Shown: positions 1 through 10,659, counted from the stretch's first letter. The stretch: DNA of 36,021 nt from Gyrodactylus bullatarudis (GCA_012064415.1 SSNU01000086.1:351400-387420), one strand, 5' to 3'. Made by a program: numbers and translations. The notes: generated by a model from the sequence alone, not told the origin.

Positions 1-129
1 AGTTGATGCGTTCTAGACTACTGGTAGTGTTATTAAACTCTACATGTTGAACTCTATTACAGAGAAAAAACATAATAAGGTTAATAATATAGGGGTCAAT
101 ATTATAATGTATAAGTTTTTGTTTTATGA

Positions 130-490
130 AAGAGTATTATTATTATCCTACCAAATTTCGCTTCAAAAAAAATTTGAGAAAATTTTCAAATTAAATTAAA
201 AGCGTTTTTGACCTATGAAAGTTGTAATATACATGAACAATAAGAGAAATTTATTTTCAAGTATCGGAATTCATGTAGGATTCATGTCATTTTTACAGAT
301 TTTTTTAAGAAATAAAGTGAATTGAACAAAATACGTTTTTAATTTGAAAATTTTCACAATTTTGTTTATCTTATTCCAGACGCTCAAAGAGTTATTTTGA
401 AGCGAAATTTGGTGGGATAATATTAAAACACTTGAAGATTAAATTTATCATGTCAATGGGCGATTTAAGTAATTTTGCAAAAGTTCTTTT
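130..490. mobile_element. Palindromic MITE, family B, copy B1 (left end truncated)
   Basis: The inverted arms read ccaaatttcgcttcaaaa near 150 and the reverse complement ttttgaagcgaaatttggtg near 400. The right end (about 450-490) carries the family B terminus with gggcgatttaagtaattttg; the matching left terminus is missing. Copies B2 (15571-15895) and B3 (20161-22866) share the arms and an AT-rich centre with aaacgttttt-like blocks. No coding sequence is present; a short open frame crossing the right arm is a by-product of the repeat. Confidence 0.7.
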
Positions 491-1469
491 AAGTCTACTA
501 ATTAGTGGCTCATTAGTACTACTTATGGTAAGCGAATGATTGTATATTTCTAAGATCAGGGAACTTTGCTCAGTCAGAACTTGATTAAAACTCATCTTAT
601 CACTACGATTTTAAATCTAGAGTTTATGGACAAGTTTACAAAATGGTTGTTGATGAAAAAGAATTTGGTCGGTTTGTTTGATTTTAATTTGTCTAAATGT
701 CAATTTCATTAAGACGAGTACTCTATATTTTTCAGGATTCAAACGATTTTTTTGTAAAGCATTGTAAATAAAGAAGTCCAATTCAATCAATTTCTACCAT
801 AACAATCGGTTAGCTAATGGTTTACTTCAAATAATTAGATTTTTGATTGACAACATTCTATATTATAGAGGTAGATGAAAATAGATTTTTAACAAAAATA
901 CCATAAGTCTGAGGATTCATTCAATAGTTCAAGGTGCAATTCATCGAAAAAACTTGATTCCATCTCAGAATATCAATTGTTAATCCTGTGGTTTTCCATT
1001 TTCAACTGAATTCAATAAACTTTGAAGTTTAGACAGGAATTCATTTAAAGAACGCAAAATTGCAAAAGTAAACAAAATATTTGTTTTAAATAACTATTTT
1101 GTAATCATCGGAGGTTTGGTACTAATTTAAAAAGAATTAACGAAGTTGATATTTTGAGAGTTGAAATTTTCATTGGTTGGAACTTCTCATACAACTTTGA
1201 ATTTAAGCTCAAACACTTAAAAAGTCACGTAGTTGAGTAAAAGATATTTCATTCAGGTTTTCCTATGAGTAATTCGCTAATTTGAAGGAATCCTAGAACT
1301 GTATGAGTTAAGTGATTAAATATTAAGTTAATGAGTAGAAAAATAATTTATAATAGAGCTTGAATAAAATAAATCTGACAAAATAATAAGTGATAAAATG
1401 AAAGTTCAATGTCCAAATCTGTTTACAAAATCGAAAAAATTCATTCCTGCAGGAAAAGATCTTCTTCTC
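491..1469. other. AT-rich sequence without recognised feature
   Basis: I read both strands and found no conserved coding motif, no clear inverted repeat and no RNA gene. Part of it may be the decayed 3' flank of the pseudogene at 1470-2371, but I cannot show that. Confidence 0.5.
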
Positions 1470-2371
1470 TCAACGACACTCGCAGTAAAATGATCTAATT
1501 TCTCGATTTAGATTTTTAATATCTGCTATGAGTCTCTCAATTCCTTGAGTGTTTGAGGGGAAATCAGGATAGAGAATAAATCTTTGACCGTGAAACTAGA
1601 TATCACACAAAGGAGGGTAGCAGAAGGGAGTAGTATTGAAGTCAATCATAATAGCTTCAAAAATTAAATTAGGTTTTTGATAGGGGCGAAGGCCAGGAGT
1701 AGCATTTTGAAGAAATGCTGTTGCAATCTGCCGGAGTTCTGGATCTTCTTCAGCCATGAGGGAAAGAATAATATTATCAGGACGAGCTGCAAAAGAGTTC
1801 ATCATTAGGGATTGCTTGGCTATTTATTTTATCTGGCCTATTGTAAATGTATCTATCCTACGCATCATGTTGAAAAAGACTTTGGCTGCCTCGACAACAC
1901 TTGTCTTGTGCTTAGCCTCAAACCAAGATGGAACGTAGACTTCCATCACAAATTTGACTAGCGCTAACAGGCTAACTTCGGGTACAGTCCTTGAAACATA
2001 TAGACGTAGAATTCTGCTTGCAGTAATAGTCCTCTCTAGATCTCTAAGAAAGTCAAATGATGAAGATAATTTTTCCTATTACAAGGGGATTTTTGACTTG
2101 ATAAGCAGGAGCATCGTGCAACAGGAAACAGTTTTTTTCAAAATTTAATCAGACACTTTTTATTAGCTCTCATATCATGCCGATCTTTCTGCAATTTATC
2201 AATACTTTTTAGAATAGGACGGTAATCCTTTGGTTCTATCCCAGCTTTAATATAAAAATCTATTAGTTCATCTGCAACCACACGTCTAGTCTTTGCTTTA
2301 TTTCGGCTTCGATATGGTCCACTCTTCAGCTTGTAAAGATTGTAAACATTTGATTTTGATGAAGAATACTT
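1470..2371 (-). pseudogene. Decayed transposon-associated protein (LFDIA / PENIL / HTQ-VER family)
   Basis: Reading the minus strand downward from about 2371 gives a long run of family-like sequence. It starts with VVADELIDFYIKAGI, then a KLFPVARCSC block (the usual LFDIA-C-C block), EVYVPSWFEAKHKTSV, an AARPDNIILSLMAEED block (usual form HPENxLLAML) and PSNTQGIERLIADI (usual form HTQxVERxV). I know these blocks from an uncharacterised protein family expanded in arthropods, Hydra and other invertebrates and usually treated as transposon-related; its reaction is unknown to me. The copy is broken: in-frame stops at 2138-2140 (TGA), 2036-2038 (TAG), 1824-1826 (TAA) and 1596-1598 (TAG), a final TGA at 1470-1472, and a frame change near 1985. 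It is not expressed as a full protein. A family A MITE lies about 110 bp upstream of it. Confidence 0.6.
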
Positions 2372-2483
2372 TGATCAGATAAAGTGCGCGAAAATCATTG
2401 GTGGGAATTTGAATCACCAAAATTGACAAAATCTTTTTTTGGAAAATTCTGACCGAAATGAAATTTTTATAGCTTGATAAATC

Positions 2484-3110
2484 AAGAATTCAAATTTGTT
2501 AAAGATTTTCTGGAATCTTACTCATGCTGCCCACTTTTATTATTTTAATGAAAAATATAGCCATTTTTCAAATTCCCATTTGGCGCCAAAATCCCATTTT
2601 TTCGAACTTGGAGCTGGAAATTATTGTTGATATGAAAGTGGGAGAGTGATCAAAAATTGATTTTCAGGATTAAGATTAGACAAGAAAGTCAATTCAACTG
2701 AATCTGATCCTATGCTTAACCTTAGTATCGTGTGGGAGCGGAATTTTGTTTTTTTTGATCATTTTCACTACTAGAAAATCAATGATATTTCGATAATTCA
2801 AAATCTCTCGAGAATGGGCTAACTGTCGATAACTTGACGGTGCTCGTCACCTTTCTTGTATAATCTTGATCCTGAAAATCAATTTTTGATCACTCTCCCA
2901 CTTTCATATCAACAATAATTTCCAGCTCCAAGTTCGAAAAAATGGGATTTTGGCGCCAAATGGGAATTTGAAAAATGACCATATTTTTCATTAAAATGAT
3001 AAAAGTGGGCAGCATTAGTAAGATTCCAGAAAATCTTTAACAAATTCGAATTCTTGATGAAAATATCGAGATTTCTGTAAAGATCATAGATTCCCAACTC
3101 CATATCAACC
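2484..3110. mobile_element. Palindromic MITE, family A, copy A1
   Basis: The left arm (about 2484-2665) is repeated inverted at about 2866-3060. Both contain the block tttggcgccaaa, the tract cactctcccactttcatatc and the tract ttgttaaagattttctgg. The right end finishes in a family A terminus (reverse complement GGTTGATATGGAGTTGGG, ending near 3110). The left terminus, about 60 bp, is missing. A spacer of roughly 200 bp separates the arms. A second terminus-like stretch, tgatatagagttgggaattt, occurs just outside at about 3160-3180. No gene. Confidence 0.8.
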
Positions 3111-3407
3111 AACTTTAGTTTCACAAATATGGGAATGATGTGGTATACTCAAAAGTAAAGTAAACTGATATAGAGTTGGGAATTTTTCCATTAAAATTAA
3201 ATTTTATTATCATGAAGAATTCGAATATATTAGAGATTCTTTTTCTCTTAAAAATGTTTTTTCCAATATTTTTTCCTTTAAACTGTAAAATTAGTCATCA
3301 TGATCTGCATTCAAAACAATCTTTTTTTTAAATATTATCGATTAAAAACTTTATCCTTCATAGGAGCTAATTGAAGATTAGAATTTATTATTTTTACAAA
3401 AATCAGT

Positions 3408-3540
3408 TTACCCTTTCGGTGCAATATAACTCACCAGTTTGAAAGGTTTCTGGATCAATAAAAGTTTAAATTGAAGCCCACAATGTGAACTTGCATTAGT
3501 AATATTTTTGACCGAATAACTTGGTATCATAATTTTTACC
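3408..3540 (+). mobile_element. piggyBac-type MITE, family C, partial copy C1
   Basis: It starts with ccctttcggtgc after ttta and continues with tttaaattgaagcc and caatgtgaacttgcattagt. The intact copy C2 at 27843-28048 carries the same sequence. The right end with its ggg-TTAA terminus is not present, so this is a fragment. Confidence 0.65.
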
Positions 3541-3582
3541 AATGTGGGTCTTTTAAAATTTTCCTGACATATAATACAATAT

Positions 3583-3745
3583 AATATTATTGTTAGATTC
3601 TAAACTCATGTGGAAGGTTAGAGAACAACAAGCGTAAATTTGAGTGATAATCGTTGTATTTCGCCGGGTCTCTTCAGACTCTACCCCGGTCAACATTTAA
3701 ATACTATTACAATGCTCTATGAGTTTAGAATCTAACAATAATATT
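3583..3745. mobile_element. Short MITE, family E, with 27-bp perfect inverted ends
   Basis: Positions 3583-3609 and 3719-3745 are perfect inverted repeats of 27 bp (core tgttagattctaaactcat). The 163-bp unit encloses a GC-rich hairpin at 3663-3690, where ccggg and cccgg flank a GTCTCTTCAGACT core. No coding capacity. A diverged relative of the core lies at about 10455-10515. Confidence 0.7.
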
Positions 3746-4139
3746 CTTGATGAGGTTCGACAATATTATCGCACGATATAATAGAATAATCGGTTTCCTT
3801 GTCTAATTTCGGCTTTATTTGAACTTTTGTTGACCCTTTGAAATCAATCAAATTTTTCCAGATTCAAGTTAGAATGAACTGGAATTTGAAAAATTTTTAA
3901 ACTAAAAATAAATTTTTTTTCGAGAGAGTAAAATTTCTAGAAATTTTCATTATAATTTGAATTTTTTGGTGGAAAAGTTGAGACTTATAACTTTCATCAT
4001 CGGATAAAGAAAAGCATTTCAAAAGCATTTGAATAAAATGGCTTTATTTACTATCCACTTGATAGAAAATAATTTTTTGTAGAATTGAAGTCTTATCAAA
4101 CGATAAATTCTCAATCGAAATTGATCAATTGAAATAGAC

Positions 4140-4345
4140 TTTAATGAAAATTATAGTATATTTCAAATCTTGAGTTACCAGCAAAGTTCCCATTTTTTAA
4201 ACTTGAGTTGATTTCAACATCAAAGAGTGATCATAGAGTGATTTTTAGGATCATGATTAGTCAAGGAAATCAAATTCTAAAAATCACCCCATCTTCGTGT
4301 GAAATTCGAATTTTAATTTTTTGATCTTTTTCGCTACTTGAAAAT
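4140..4345 (+). repeat. Family A fragment, copy A2
   Basis: The order gtatatttcaaatcttgag, ttgatttcaacatcaaagag, ttttaggatcatgattag and aaaatcaccccatcttcgtg matches the arm and subterminal part of family A copies such as 31886-32477. No terminus or partner arm is visible. Confidence 0.55.
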
Positions 4346-5068
4346 AAGTATAATAATTAATAATAGTTTAATAATTAATCCACAATTATATTATTATTTA
4401 TTATCACTGATGAAAAAAAACAGGATGCAATCAAACTATTCTCTAAGGTGGTATGGTAGGCGTGTAATAGAAAAATTAATATATAATAATTATCATCATA
4501 TTCAATATCGTATTTACACAGTAGTAAAATGAGTGAACGGCATGTCAAATATGGGAATCTACAATCAATCCAACTGTCTCTCTAGTTTTCTCAATCTATG
4601 CTTCTCCTCTGATCAGGTACAAGTTATATATAAAAGGTGAGTATATGTCTCGTCTTCGCTTGTATGTATTCTCGTTGATCTGAAGATCCGTGTACACATA
4701 CCTAAATAGATTAGTATATACATTCTCCTCTAAAATGATATACAATCTATCTGATAAGATATCATTATAGTACAAGTATATAATACAAGAGAAAAAAATA
4801 CAATCCTCTCCGTTGTAGCTGTATGGAATTTCATGGTGAATTCTTATTGGCTTTTCTAAAATAGACTCATTCCATTGGTCAATGTGGATTAACAAATGAA
4901 GAGAGATAATAAAGTTTCATAATCATTTATTCCTCTAGAGAAGTAGGATTTATTCATAAATAAAGGCAAATTTAATTAACATGTTCTGGAAATCAAGAAC
5001 TTTAATTCAAATGGAACTTTAACTATATATATATGTATTTGGACAATTATGATGAATGACTTGTTGTG
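4346..5068. other. 5' flank of the PLEKHH-like gene
   Basis: This is AT-rich sequence with no convincing reading frame. An alternating TA tract at about 5024-5034 lies 35-45 bp upstream of the chosen ATG. It could be TATA-like, but the spacing would leave almost no 5' leader, so I do not call a promoter. An in-frame TGA at 5057-5059 closes the reading frame upstream of the start. Confidence 0.4.
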
Positions 5069-8000
5069 ATGGAAAAAGATGGAAAAAGTCTATTGTCAAA
5101 TATAATTGCTGACAAGTTAAAGAATTTAGAATCAGCTAATCAGCGCCTTCAAGAGGAAAAGTCAAGCCTTCAACGACAGTTGGACGTTGTCCTAAATCGT
5201 TTGGCTGATGGACGAATTCCAGTCTCGCAGTTTAAAGCGGATGAGAAATTCTCGCGTCTTGAGACTCTACTCAAGTCCACAGTCCAGGCAAATGGCAACG
5301 AAAAGATCGATCAGAAGAAATGTGACGCTCCCATCGCCAAGATGGAATATCTTGGCTTTCGCGATAGTATTTCCACAGATGGTAGTAACAGTCTTTTAAA
5401 TAACAAATATTCAAGTCTTTCCGATACCTATGAAGAGTTTTGTCTAAAAAATGATTTCACTGATCAAGTTCGGATGTCTAATATATCCTCAGTAAAGTAT
5501 GAGTACGAGTCCTATTTCGATGAGCACCTTCCTCAAGAGTTAATTCTAGAGAATTGTCCTGATACATCCAAGTCACGGGCAACAAAAAATATGATTGTTG
5601 ATTCTGTCATATCGACGGCAGATACTGTTGCTGAATCTTCTCGTCATGAGTCAAAAGCTTCAACACCTGTTTCCATGTTATCAAATGAAAGTTCAAAGTA
5701 TATTTCCAAGCAATCTTTCCAGGATACAGAAACAATAGTCTCCTCGTATTCTTCTTCATCGGATGAAAATCTCTTTGTTAATCGATTTCATGAGCTCAAG
5801 AAGCAAGATCGTCATGATATGAAGAAAACATCACGACACTCGTGTTCCCTACCAGCCTCTTTGCAAATGATTGATAAAAAGACATGTTATTTCATTGAGA
5901 ATAATTTACCTCAAGCTAATAACAAATTAACTAGCCAATTGGAAGAGACAAAGCCGAAAAATAAGGAACTTTCAAAGCTCAACGGAAAGTACACGAAGTT
6001 GAACATGTTTGATTCAAAAACTCAGATAATCCGTTCATCGTCGCCTCGGCATAAGCCGCCAACAATTAAGATATCACGTAAGCGTTATGAACCTCAGAAT
6101 GTGTCATCTCTACTATCAGTTACTACAAATGAAAATTCTGATGAAACTCCTAATAAATTACAATCAAAGCATGTGATAGTCAATATTCCAGTAAACGGGG
6201 TTCATAAAATTCATAGCCCAACCAGTACAGATCAAAGTTTTATGAATAATCATCTATTGAGTAGTGTTTACAAGACACAACCTCTCATAAAAATAGGCAA
6301 TGATTTCGACTTTCTGAATAATTTTCAAAACATTCCTTCAATTTTATCTTCAGATTTGCAAAAGTTTCCAGACATTAGAAAGTTTATCGATAAACCCGGC
6401 TTTGGAGAGCTGATTAGGTTTCACGAAATCTTCGCTACTGTAAAGTCAAAATCTTTTATCGTTCAGAGGGTAGTTTACAATCCCTCAATCCGTTCAAGGC
6501 ATGACTTCAAAGATGAAAATCTGTTTTCCTTAATCTTTGGCAAAAGTTCTGAAATTACAGCCGAAATAAACCGAAAGATTGCTAGCATTATGATGGAATC
6601 TTCCTCAGATGCTGGCTCAACAATATTTTGTCCGGCCGGTAACTTTAACGAAGCCTCGATGACGCCAAAAACTAGAAAAAAAGAAATTGCTAGAGACTCA
6701 CTCTCTGTTTTATCCCTTGATTATTACCAGCCACCTTCAGAAGATGACCAAGATCCATTCATCGGTCAGGAAGACTCGGACATGAAGAATAACACTCCAA
6801 TTGCAAGAAAAGCCTTCAAGGATAATCAGGTTAAAAAAGTAATTTTTTCTGGATACATATCAAAACTTGGAAATAAATTCAAGATATGGCACCGCTTCTG
6901 GTGTGAACTGACAAACGTTGGAATTTTCTTTTTCAAGAAAAAAACTAAGTCAAAGGAGTCGCCAACTAAATGCATCTACTTGAGCGAAATCAAAAGTCTT
7001 TTCAGGCCTCTCTTGAATTCAGCCAGTTTGTCAACTGAAAAGTTGAACGCTAACGCTAGTAAAAATGAGTCTGGTGTAAATTCTAGACAAATAAAAGGCC
7101 AAAACATGACATCATCAGCTCCAATAAAGCGTCGAGATTATCCTCTAAAAAATATCAGTCATCATCACTTGATAACATCCTCAAATGTTCCTTTTTTTGA
7201 GATAATTTTGAATTCTGGAAAGATATTCACTTTGAAATCAGAAACTCTCAATGAGACTGAAAAATGGTTGACTAGTATTCGTCAGATCTTGAAGCGTCAT
7301 CAAGCTGAAAAGATTATCGATGAATTCAACGGATCAGTTCAAATGCAAGGATGGATGAAAAGGATCAAGAGTGGCCAGAGTAGAAAAGTTTGGTGCAAAC
7401 TGTACAATCATTTTCTCATTTATTATCGCTCGGAAAACGATGAAAATCCTATTGGCTATCGATCATTGATCGGATCGAAGTTGAAATTGCCCAGTGGGAA
7501 TTTGAATGATTTTCTAATGATGGATAAGCCGGAGAACACTCCGACTTCTGGACGGACATTGAAATCTTTCAAAATGCAAAATGTAGATTTTTCTTCAAAC
7601 ATTTTTAGTGATGGGTTCTTCAGCTCTGATTCCGATAGCGACATTGGCCAACAGTCGTGGACTGATAGGAATAGAACTTTCTCCATTTGGGTTCCGAATA
7701 AGGATCCACTTTATCTAATACCACCGAATATTGAAGAATTCGAAAAGTGGAAGCATTACCTTCTTAGAGCCTGTAACTTTTCCCCAATTAATGCAAATAA
7801 TAATTCGAATACAAATCAAATATCAAGCCAAATTACCAATTCTAATGCGAGCCTTCCAAAGTTGACACCTTATCAAGTTTTGGCCAATGATTGGCATCAA
7901 TTAGTACGACCTGTTCATGCAAATTCTTTTTATCATGTCAAGAGTATTATATCCGAACCTGTTTCCAGGACAACTGAAGATGTTGGCGAAGCTAAGATAT

Positions 8001-9859
8001 GGAGGAGAATATCTGAACTATTATTTTCTATTTCATATCCTCAGAATACAATTAATAATGATTCTATTGATAACCTTTCGATATTGCCAACTGTTCAATA
8101 TACCCCCAGGGATCCACGCTATCAAACTGCATGTGTTTCAAGAAAATATTCTGGCATTAAATCTCTTACTGATATTTGCTTCAATCATCCTGAACTTAAA
8201 GATGAATTCTATCTTCAATTGATAAGGCAATGCAATCCGAGTTTCAATACTCCCAGAGTTCAAATTAATCTCTTGCCAGGCACAAATCTTCCCAAACGAA
8301 GAGTCATGAATAATTTATTTTGTACTCGAAGAAGATCAATTGAAAGTTTGAATAGTGAGGAACGCTTTAAAAGTCCAATCTCAGAGGATTCCCATAAAAA
8401 TGAACTTTACTCTTCCATACTTTTGGCTTGGGAATGTCTCTCATTGATTATACCAATATTTTTACCCTCCCCAGTTGTTTTATCCTTCCTGGAAACCTTT
8501 TTAACTTTTCATGGCCGATTCAACAACTGTAAGCAGGAAACACTTTCTGGTGCGTCGGTTAATTCGTCCAGTTATCCATATGACTCACCGAGGCTGGACA
8601 GAAACCCTTCAATGCTTACATTCGAGCTAGGCAAGTATGCCGCATTTTGCTATGAAATGATGGAACGGATAAAACTACGCGGTCATCGTCTCATGACTCC
8701 ATCAGGCCTTGAAGTTGCAGCCATCTCAATGAGGAATCCCTACACATACTCATTACCATTCAGTCTTCCGATTCATTTACCATCTCCAGGACTATATGAG
8801 GTCATTAGTTTTGATGGGACTACTCGTGTCTCTAATATTATCAATAGAATCCAAGAGCAACTAGGCCTCAAAGAGGCAGTTGAAGATAAACTCTGTATAT
8901 GCTCCCTGTACTGCAAGCTACCAACTAGTTATTTTTCCTTGGGCATTGACGAATCAATGAGTCTATGTGATGTTATATCCTCTTATGAGCAGGTTGTCTC
9001 ATCCCAAAATGATAAACATTCTACAAATAACTCGTTAGAGTTAAGCTTCAGAGTTCAATCTTTTTCCCAAAAACTTCTCGAGCTGCCAGTAGATAGAAAG
9101 ACGTTACCATTACTAACCTTACTTGTCAGGCAATTTCATTTGGATTTCATTCATGGTGACTTTTACTCTCCCCTCCGCGGGGTAGATATGCTTGATATTA
9201 CTTGCTATATTTTATCCATGGATCGCGGCCACTATAACAAGGCCAGAGATGCTAATCTATTAAATGAGTTGAAAATGTTCTTACCAAAGGCCTGGATTAA
9301 AAAGCATCAAAATCGTGAAGAACTTATGAGTCAATTGAAAGAGTGCCTCATTGAAAGATGGATAAAGATATCGCAAATGTTAGAAACGTGCATGAAAAAC
9401 TCTCAAGATTTCCAGGGATTTTCGGCTCAATCCTATTTGTTATATTTGAAGAGGATTTGTCCACAGAGGTTCTCTTGTCGTTTGTACGCTTGTCGAATGT
9501 TGAACTATGGTCCAATATCAGATAAAAAAGTTATTTGGATAGCCCCGTGCTCTGATCGGATAAATTTTATCTATTTCAATAATTCTGATTCCAAAAATAC
9601 TGAAACAATGCCAAATATCAAGCAGATAAAGTCAATATCTCTGCCATTTCTAGTTTCATACGGACTTCAATCGAATGGCATCTATTTCTTTGTTTATCGT
9701 ACATTGCATCTCCCAGCAATAAGTCAAAATCAGAGTCAAAAAACGCCAAAAGAAGTTGAACAAAAGGTTGACAAATTGTCAGTCCTCATTTCAGATCCTT
9801 GTTCAGCTAAAGAACTCACAAATACCCTTAGATTTCTTTGCAATGGTCTTAATTTTTAG
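5069..9859 (+). CDS. max-1: PLEKHH/MAX-1-like PH-PH-MyTH4-FERM protein
   Basis: A single open frame of 1,596 codons. I start it at ATG 5069: purine at -3, G at +4, in-frame TGA at 5057. Domains by residue: coiled coil about 9-46 (KNLESANQRLQEEKSSLQRQ); serine-rich, probably disordered region to about 585; PH1 about 588-744 (SGYISKLGNKFKIWHRFWCE, with a roughly 60-residue insert between strands); PH2 about 753-903 (MQGWMKRIKSGQSRKVWCKL), also with an insert; MyTH4 about 950-1205 (SLTDICFNHPELKDEFYLQL); FERM about 1243-1596 (F1 from YEVISFDGTTRVSNII, F2 around LTLLVRQFHLDFIHGDFYSP, F3 from FSCRLYACRMLNYG). This order and length fit PLEKHH1/2 and nematode MAX-1. Those are cytoplasmic adaptors that bind phosphoinositides and act in axon guidance (MAX-1) or the actin cortex (PLEKHH2); the role here is inferred. 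The oddity is that nothing interrupts 4.8 kb. The family assignment is firm; H1 versus H2 does not apply to an invertebrate copy. Confidence 0.92.
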   Translation: MEKDGKSLLSNIIADKLKNLESANQRLQEEKSSLQRQLDVVLNRLADGRIPVSQFKADEKFSRLETLLKSTVQANGNEKIDQKKCDAPIAKMEYLGFRDSISTDGSNSLLNNKYSSLSDTYEEFCLKNDFTDQVRMSNISSVKYEYESYFDEHLPQELILENCPDTSKSRATKNMIVDSVISTADTVAESSRHESKASTPVSMLSNESSKYISKQSFQDTETIVSSYSSSSDENLFVNRFHELKKQDRHDMKKTSRHSCSLPASLQMIDKKTCYFIENNLPQANNKLTSQLEETKPKNKELSKLNGKYTKLNMFDSKTQIIRSSSPRHKPPTIKISRKRYEPQNVSSLLSVTTNENSDETPNKLQSKHVIVNIPVNGVHKIHSPTSTDQSFMNNHLLSSVYKTQPLIKIGNDFDFLNNFQNIPSILSSDLQKFPDIRKFIDKPGFGELIRFHEIFATVKSKSFIVQRVVYNPSIRSRHDFKDENLFSLIFGKSSEITAEINRKIASIMMESSSDAGSTIFCPAGNFNEASMTPKTRKKEIARDSLSVLSLDYYQPPSEDDQDPFIGQEDSDMKNNTPIARKAFKDNQVKKVIFSGYISKLGNKFKIWHRFWCELTNVGIFFFKKKTKSKESPTKCIYLSEIKSLFRPLLNSASLSTEKLNANASKNESGVNSRQIKGQNMTSSAPIKRRDYPLKNISHHHLITSSNVPFFEIILNSGKIFTLKSETLNETEKWLTSIRQILKRHQAEKIIDEFNGSVQMQGWMKRIKSGQSRKVWCKLYNHFLIYYRSENDENPIGYRSLIGSKLKLPSGNLNDFLMMDKPENTPTSGRTLKSFKMQNVDFSSNIFSDGFFSSDSDSDIGQQSWTDRNRTFSIWVPNKDPLYLIPPNIEEFEKWKHYLLRACNFSPINANNNSNTNQISSQITNSNASLPKLTPYQVLANDWHQLVRPVHANSFYHVKSIISEPVSRTTEDVGEAKIWRRISELLFSISYPQNTINNDSIDNLSILPTVQYTPRDPRYQTACVSRKYSGIKSLTDICFNHPELKDEFYLQLIRQCNPSFNTPRVQINLLPGTNLPKRRVMNNLFCTRRRSIESLNSEERFKSPISEDSHKNELYSSILLAWECLSLIIPIFLPSPVVLSFLETFLTFHGRFNNCKQETLSGASVNSSSYPYDSPRLDRNPSMLTFELGKYAAFCYEMMERIKLRGHRLMTPSGLEVAAISMRNPYTYSLPFSLPIHLPSPGLYEVISFDGTTRVSNIINRIQEQLGLKEAVEDKLCICSLYCKLPTSYFSLGIDESMSLCDVISSYEQVVSSQNDKHSTNNSLELSFRVQSFSQKLLELPVDRKTLPLLTLLVRQFHLDFIHGDFYSPLRGVDMLDITCYILSMDRGHYNKARDANLLNELKMFLPKAWIKKHQNREELMSQLKECLIERWIKISQMLETCMKNSQDFQGFSAQSYLLYLKRICPQRFSCRLYACRMLNYGPISDKKVIWIAPCSDRINFIYFNNSDSKNTETMPNIKQIKSISLPFLVSYGLQSNGIYFFVYRTLHLPAISQNQSQKTPKEVEQKVDKLSVLISDPCSAKELTNTLRFLCNGLNF

Positions 9860-10659
9860 GAATTTATATTCAATTATTTTTTCGAAAATCTCCCGTTTCT
9901 TCAATTTCTTTACACCGTTATTAGGAATATATTGAATGTATTTGTAAATATCGTTGTTAGACTTCCCTCCCTACCTCATGTATTTCAAAGAAGGCCCATT
10001 CGAACCCTTATTTGAAATAATGACATATCTATGTATTCGATATTTCTCTAGGAATTATTTATTTTATTTTTAATTGAGATTGTTCCCTTGTTCTCAATTG
10101 GTGAAGATAAACTAGAAGAGAACCTATGAAGTTATTATCAAATTATAATATAACAGATGTTTCACTTGAAGAGTTTTCCGAATATAATATATATGAATAA
10201 ATATGTATAGAATCAAGATATTTTATGTCAATTCTTCATTTATCAATTATCTATTAATTGATAAGGTTACATAGAAATAAAACTAGGACCAATCCAATAA
10301 AAGTACCCTGACATCGAAACTATGTGAAAAATTGTGTGCGGATTATTTCTCAACTTCGTCAAAAAAAATATATTGCCGAGCTTCTTCTAAAATATTTTCT
10401 GATGACGAAGATATCTTCATGAGGAATTAGAAGTCGAGTTAATATTTAGCGATTAAACTTATATTTCACCGGATCTCATCAGACTATTACACCGGCTTGA
10501 TATTTATATTAAATTTTTTATATTAAAAAAAATATCCAATTTATTATATTTGGAAACAACGTAAAATTCAGATCAATTCTCAGGACTTGTTCAAACCAAT
10601 GTAATACATAATAGACTTGGTCGAAATTTTTCTAATTTCTAAAATAGCATACTCAGGGA
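9860..10659. other. 3' flank of the PLEKHH-like gene
   Basis: No further gene. Holds the poly(A) signals and, at about 10455-10515, a stretch (caccggatctcatcagacta then caccggc) resembling the hairpin core of family E at 3655-3700. There is no A-rich tract directly after the gene to mark it as a young retrocopy. Confidence 0.45.
10196..10201 (+). terminator. Poly(A) signal AATAAA for the PLEKHH-like gene
   Basis: A canonical AATAAA about 340 bp after the stop codon. A second one lies at 10276-10281. Either could end the transcript; I cannot tell which is used. Confidence 0.4.

Noticed and set aside
392..595. 67-codon minus-strand frame
   Set aside because: It overlaps the right arm of family B copy B1 and has no motif; the repeat explains it.
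1756..2148. Plus-strand frames of 60 and 64 codons
   Set aside because: They are antisense to the recognisable minus-strand pseudogene at 1470-2371.
2909..3124. 71-codon minus-strand frame
   Set aside because: It is the right arm of palindromic MITE A1.
4596..4895. 99-codon minus-strand frame upstream of the PLEKHH-like gene
   Set aside because: It begins with TTG, is rich in Ile and Tyr as expected from AT-rich DNA, and shows no domain.
5066..5068. GTG as first codon of the large gene
   Set aside because: ATG follows directly at 5069 in good context; a eukaryotic gene would use the ATG.
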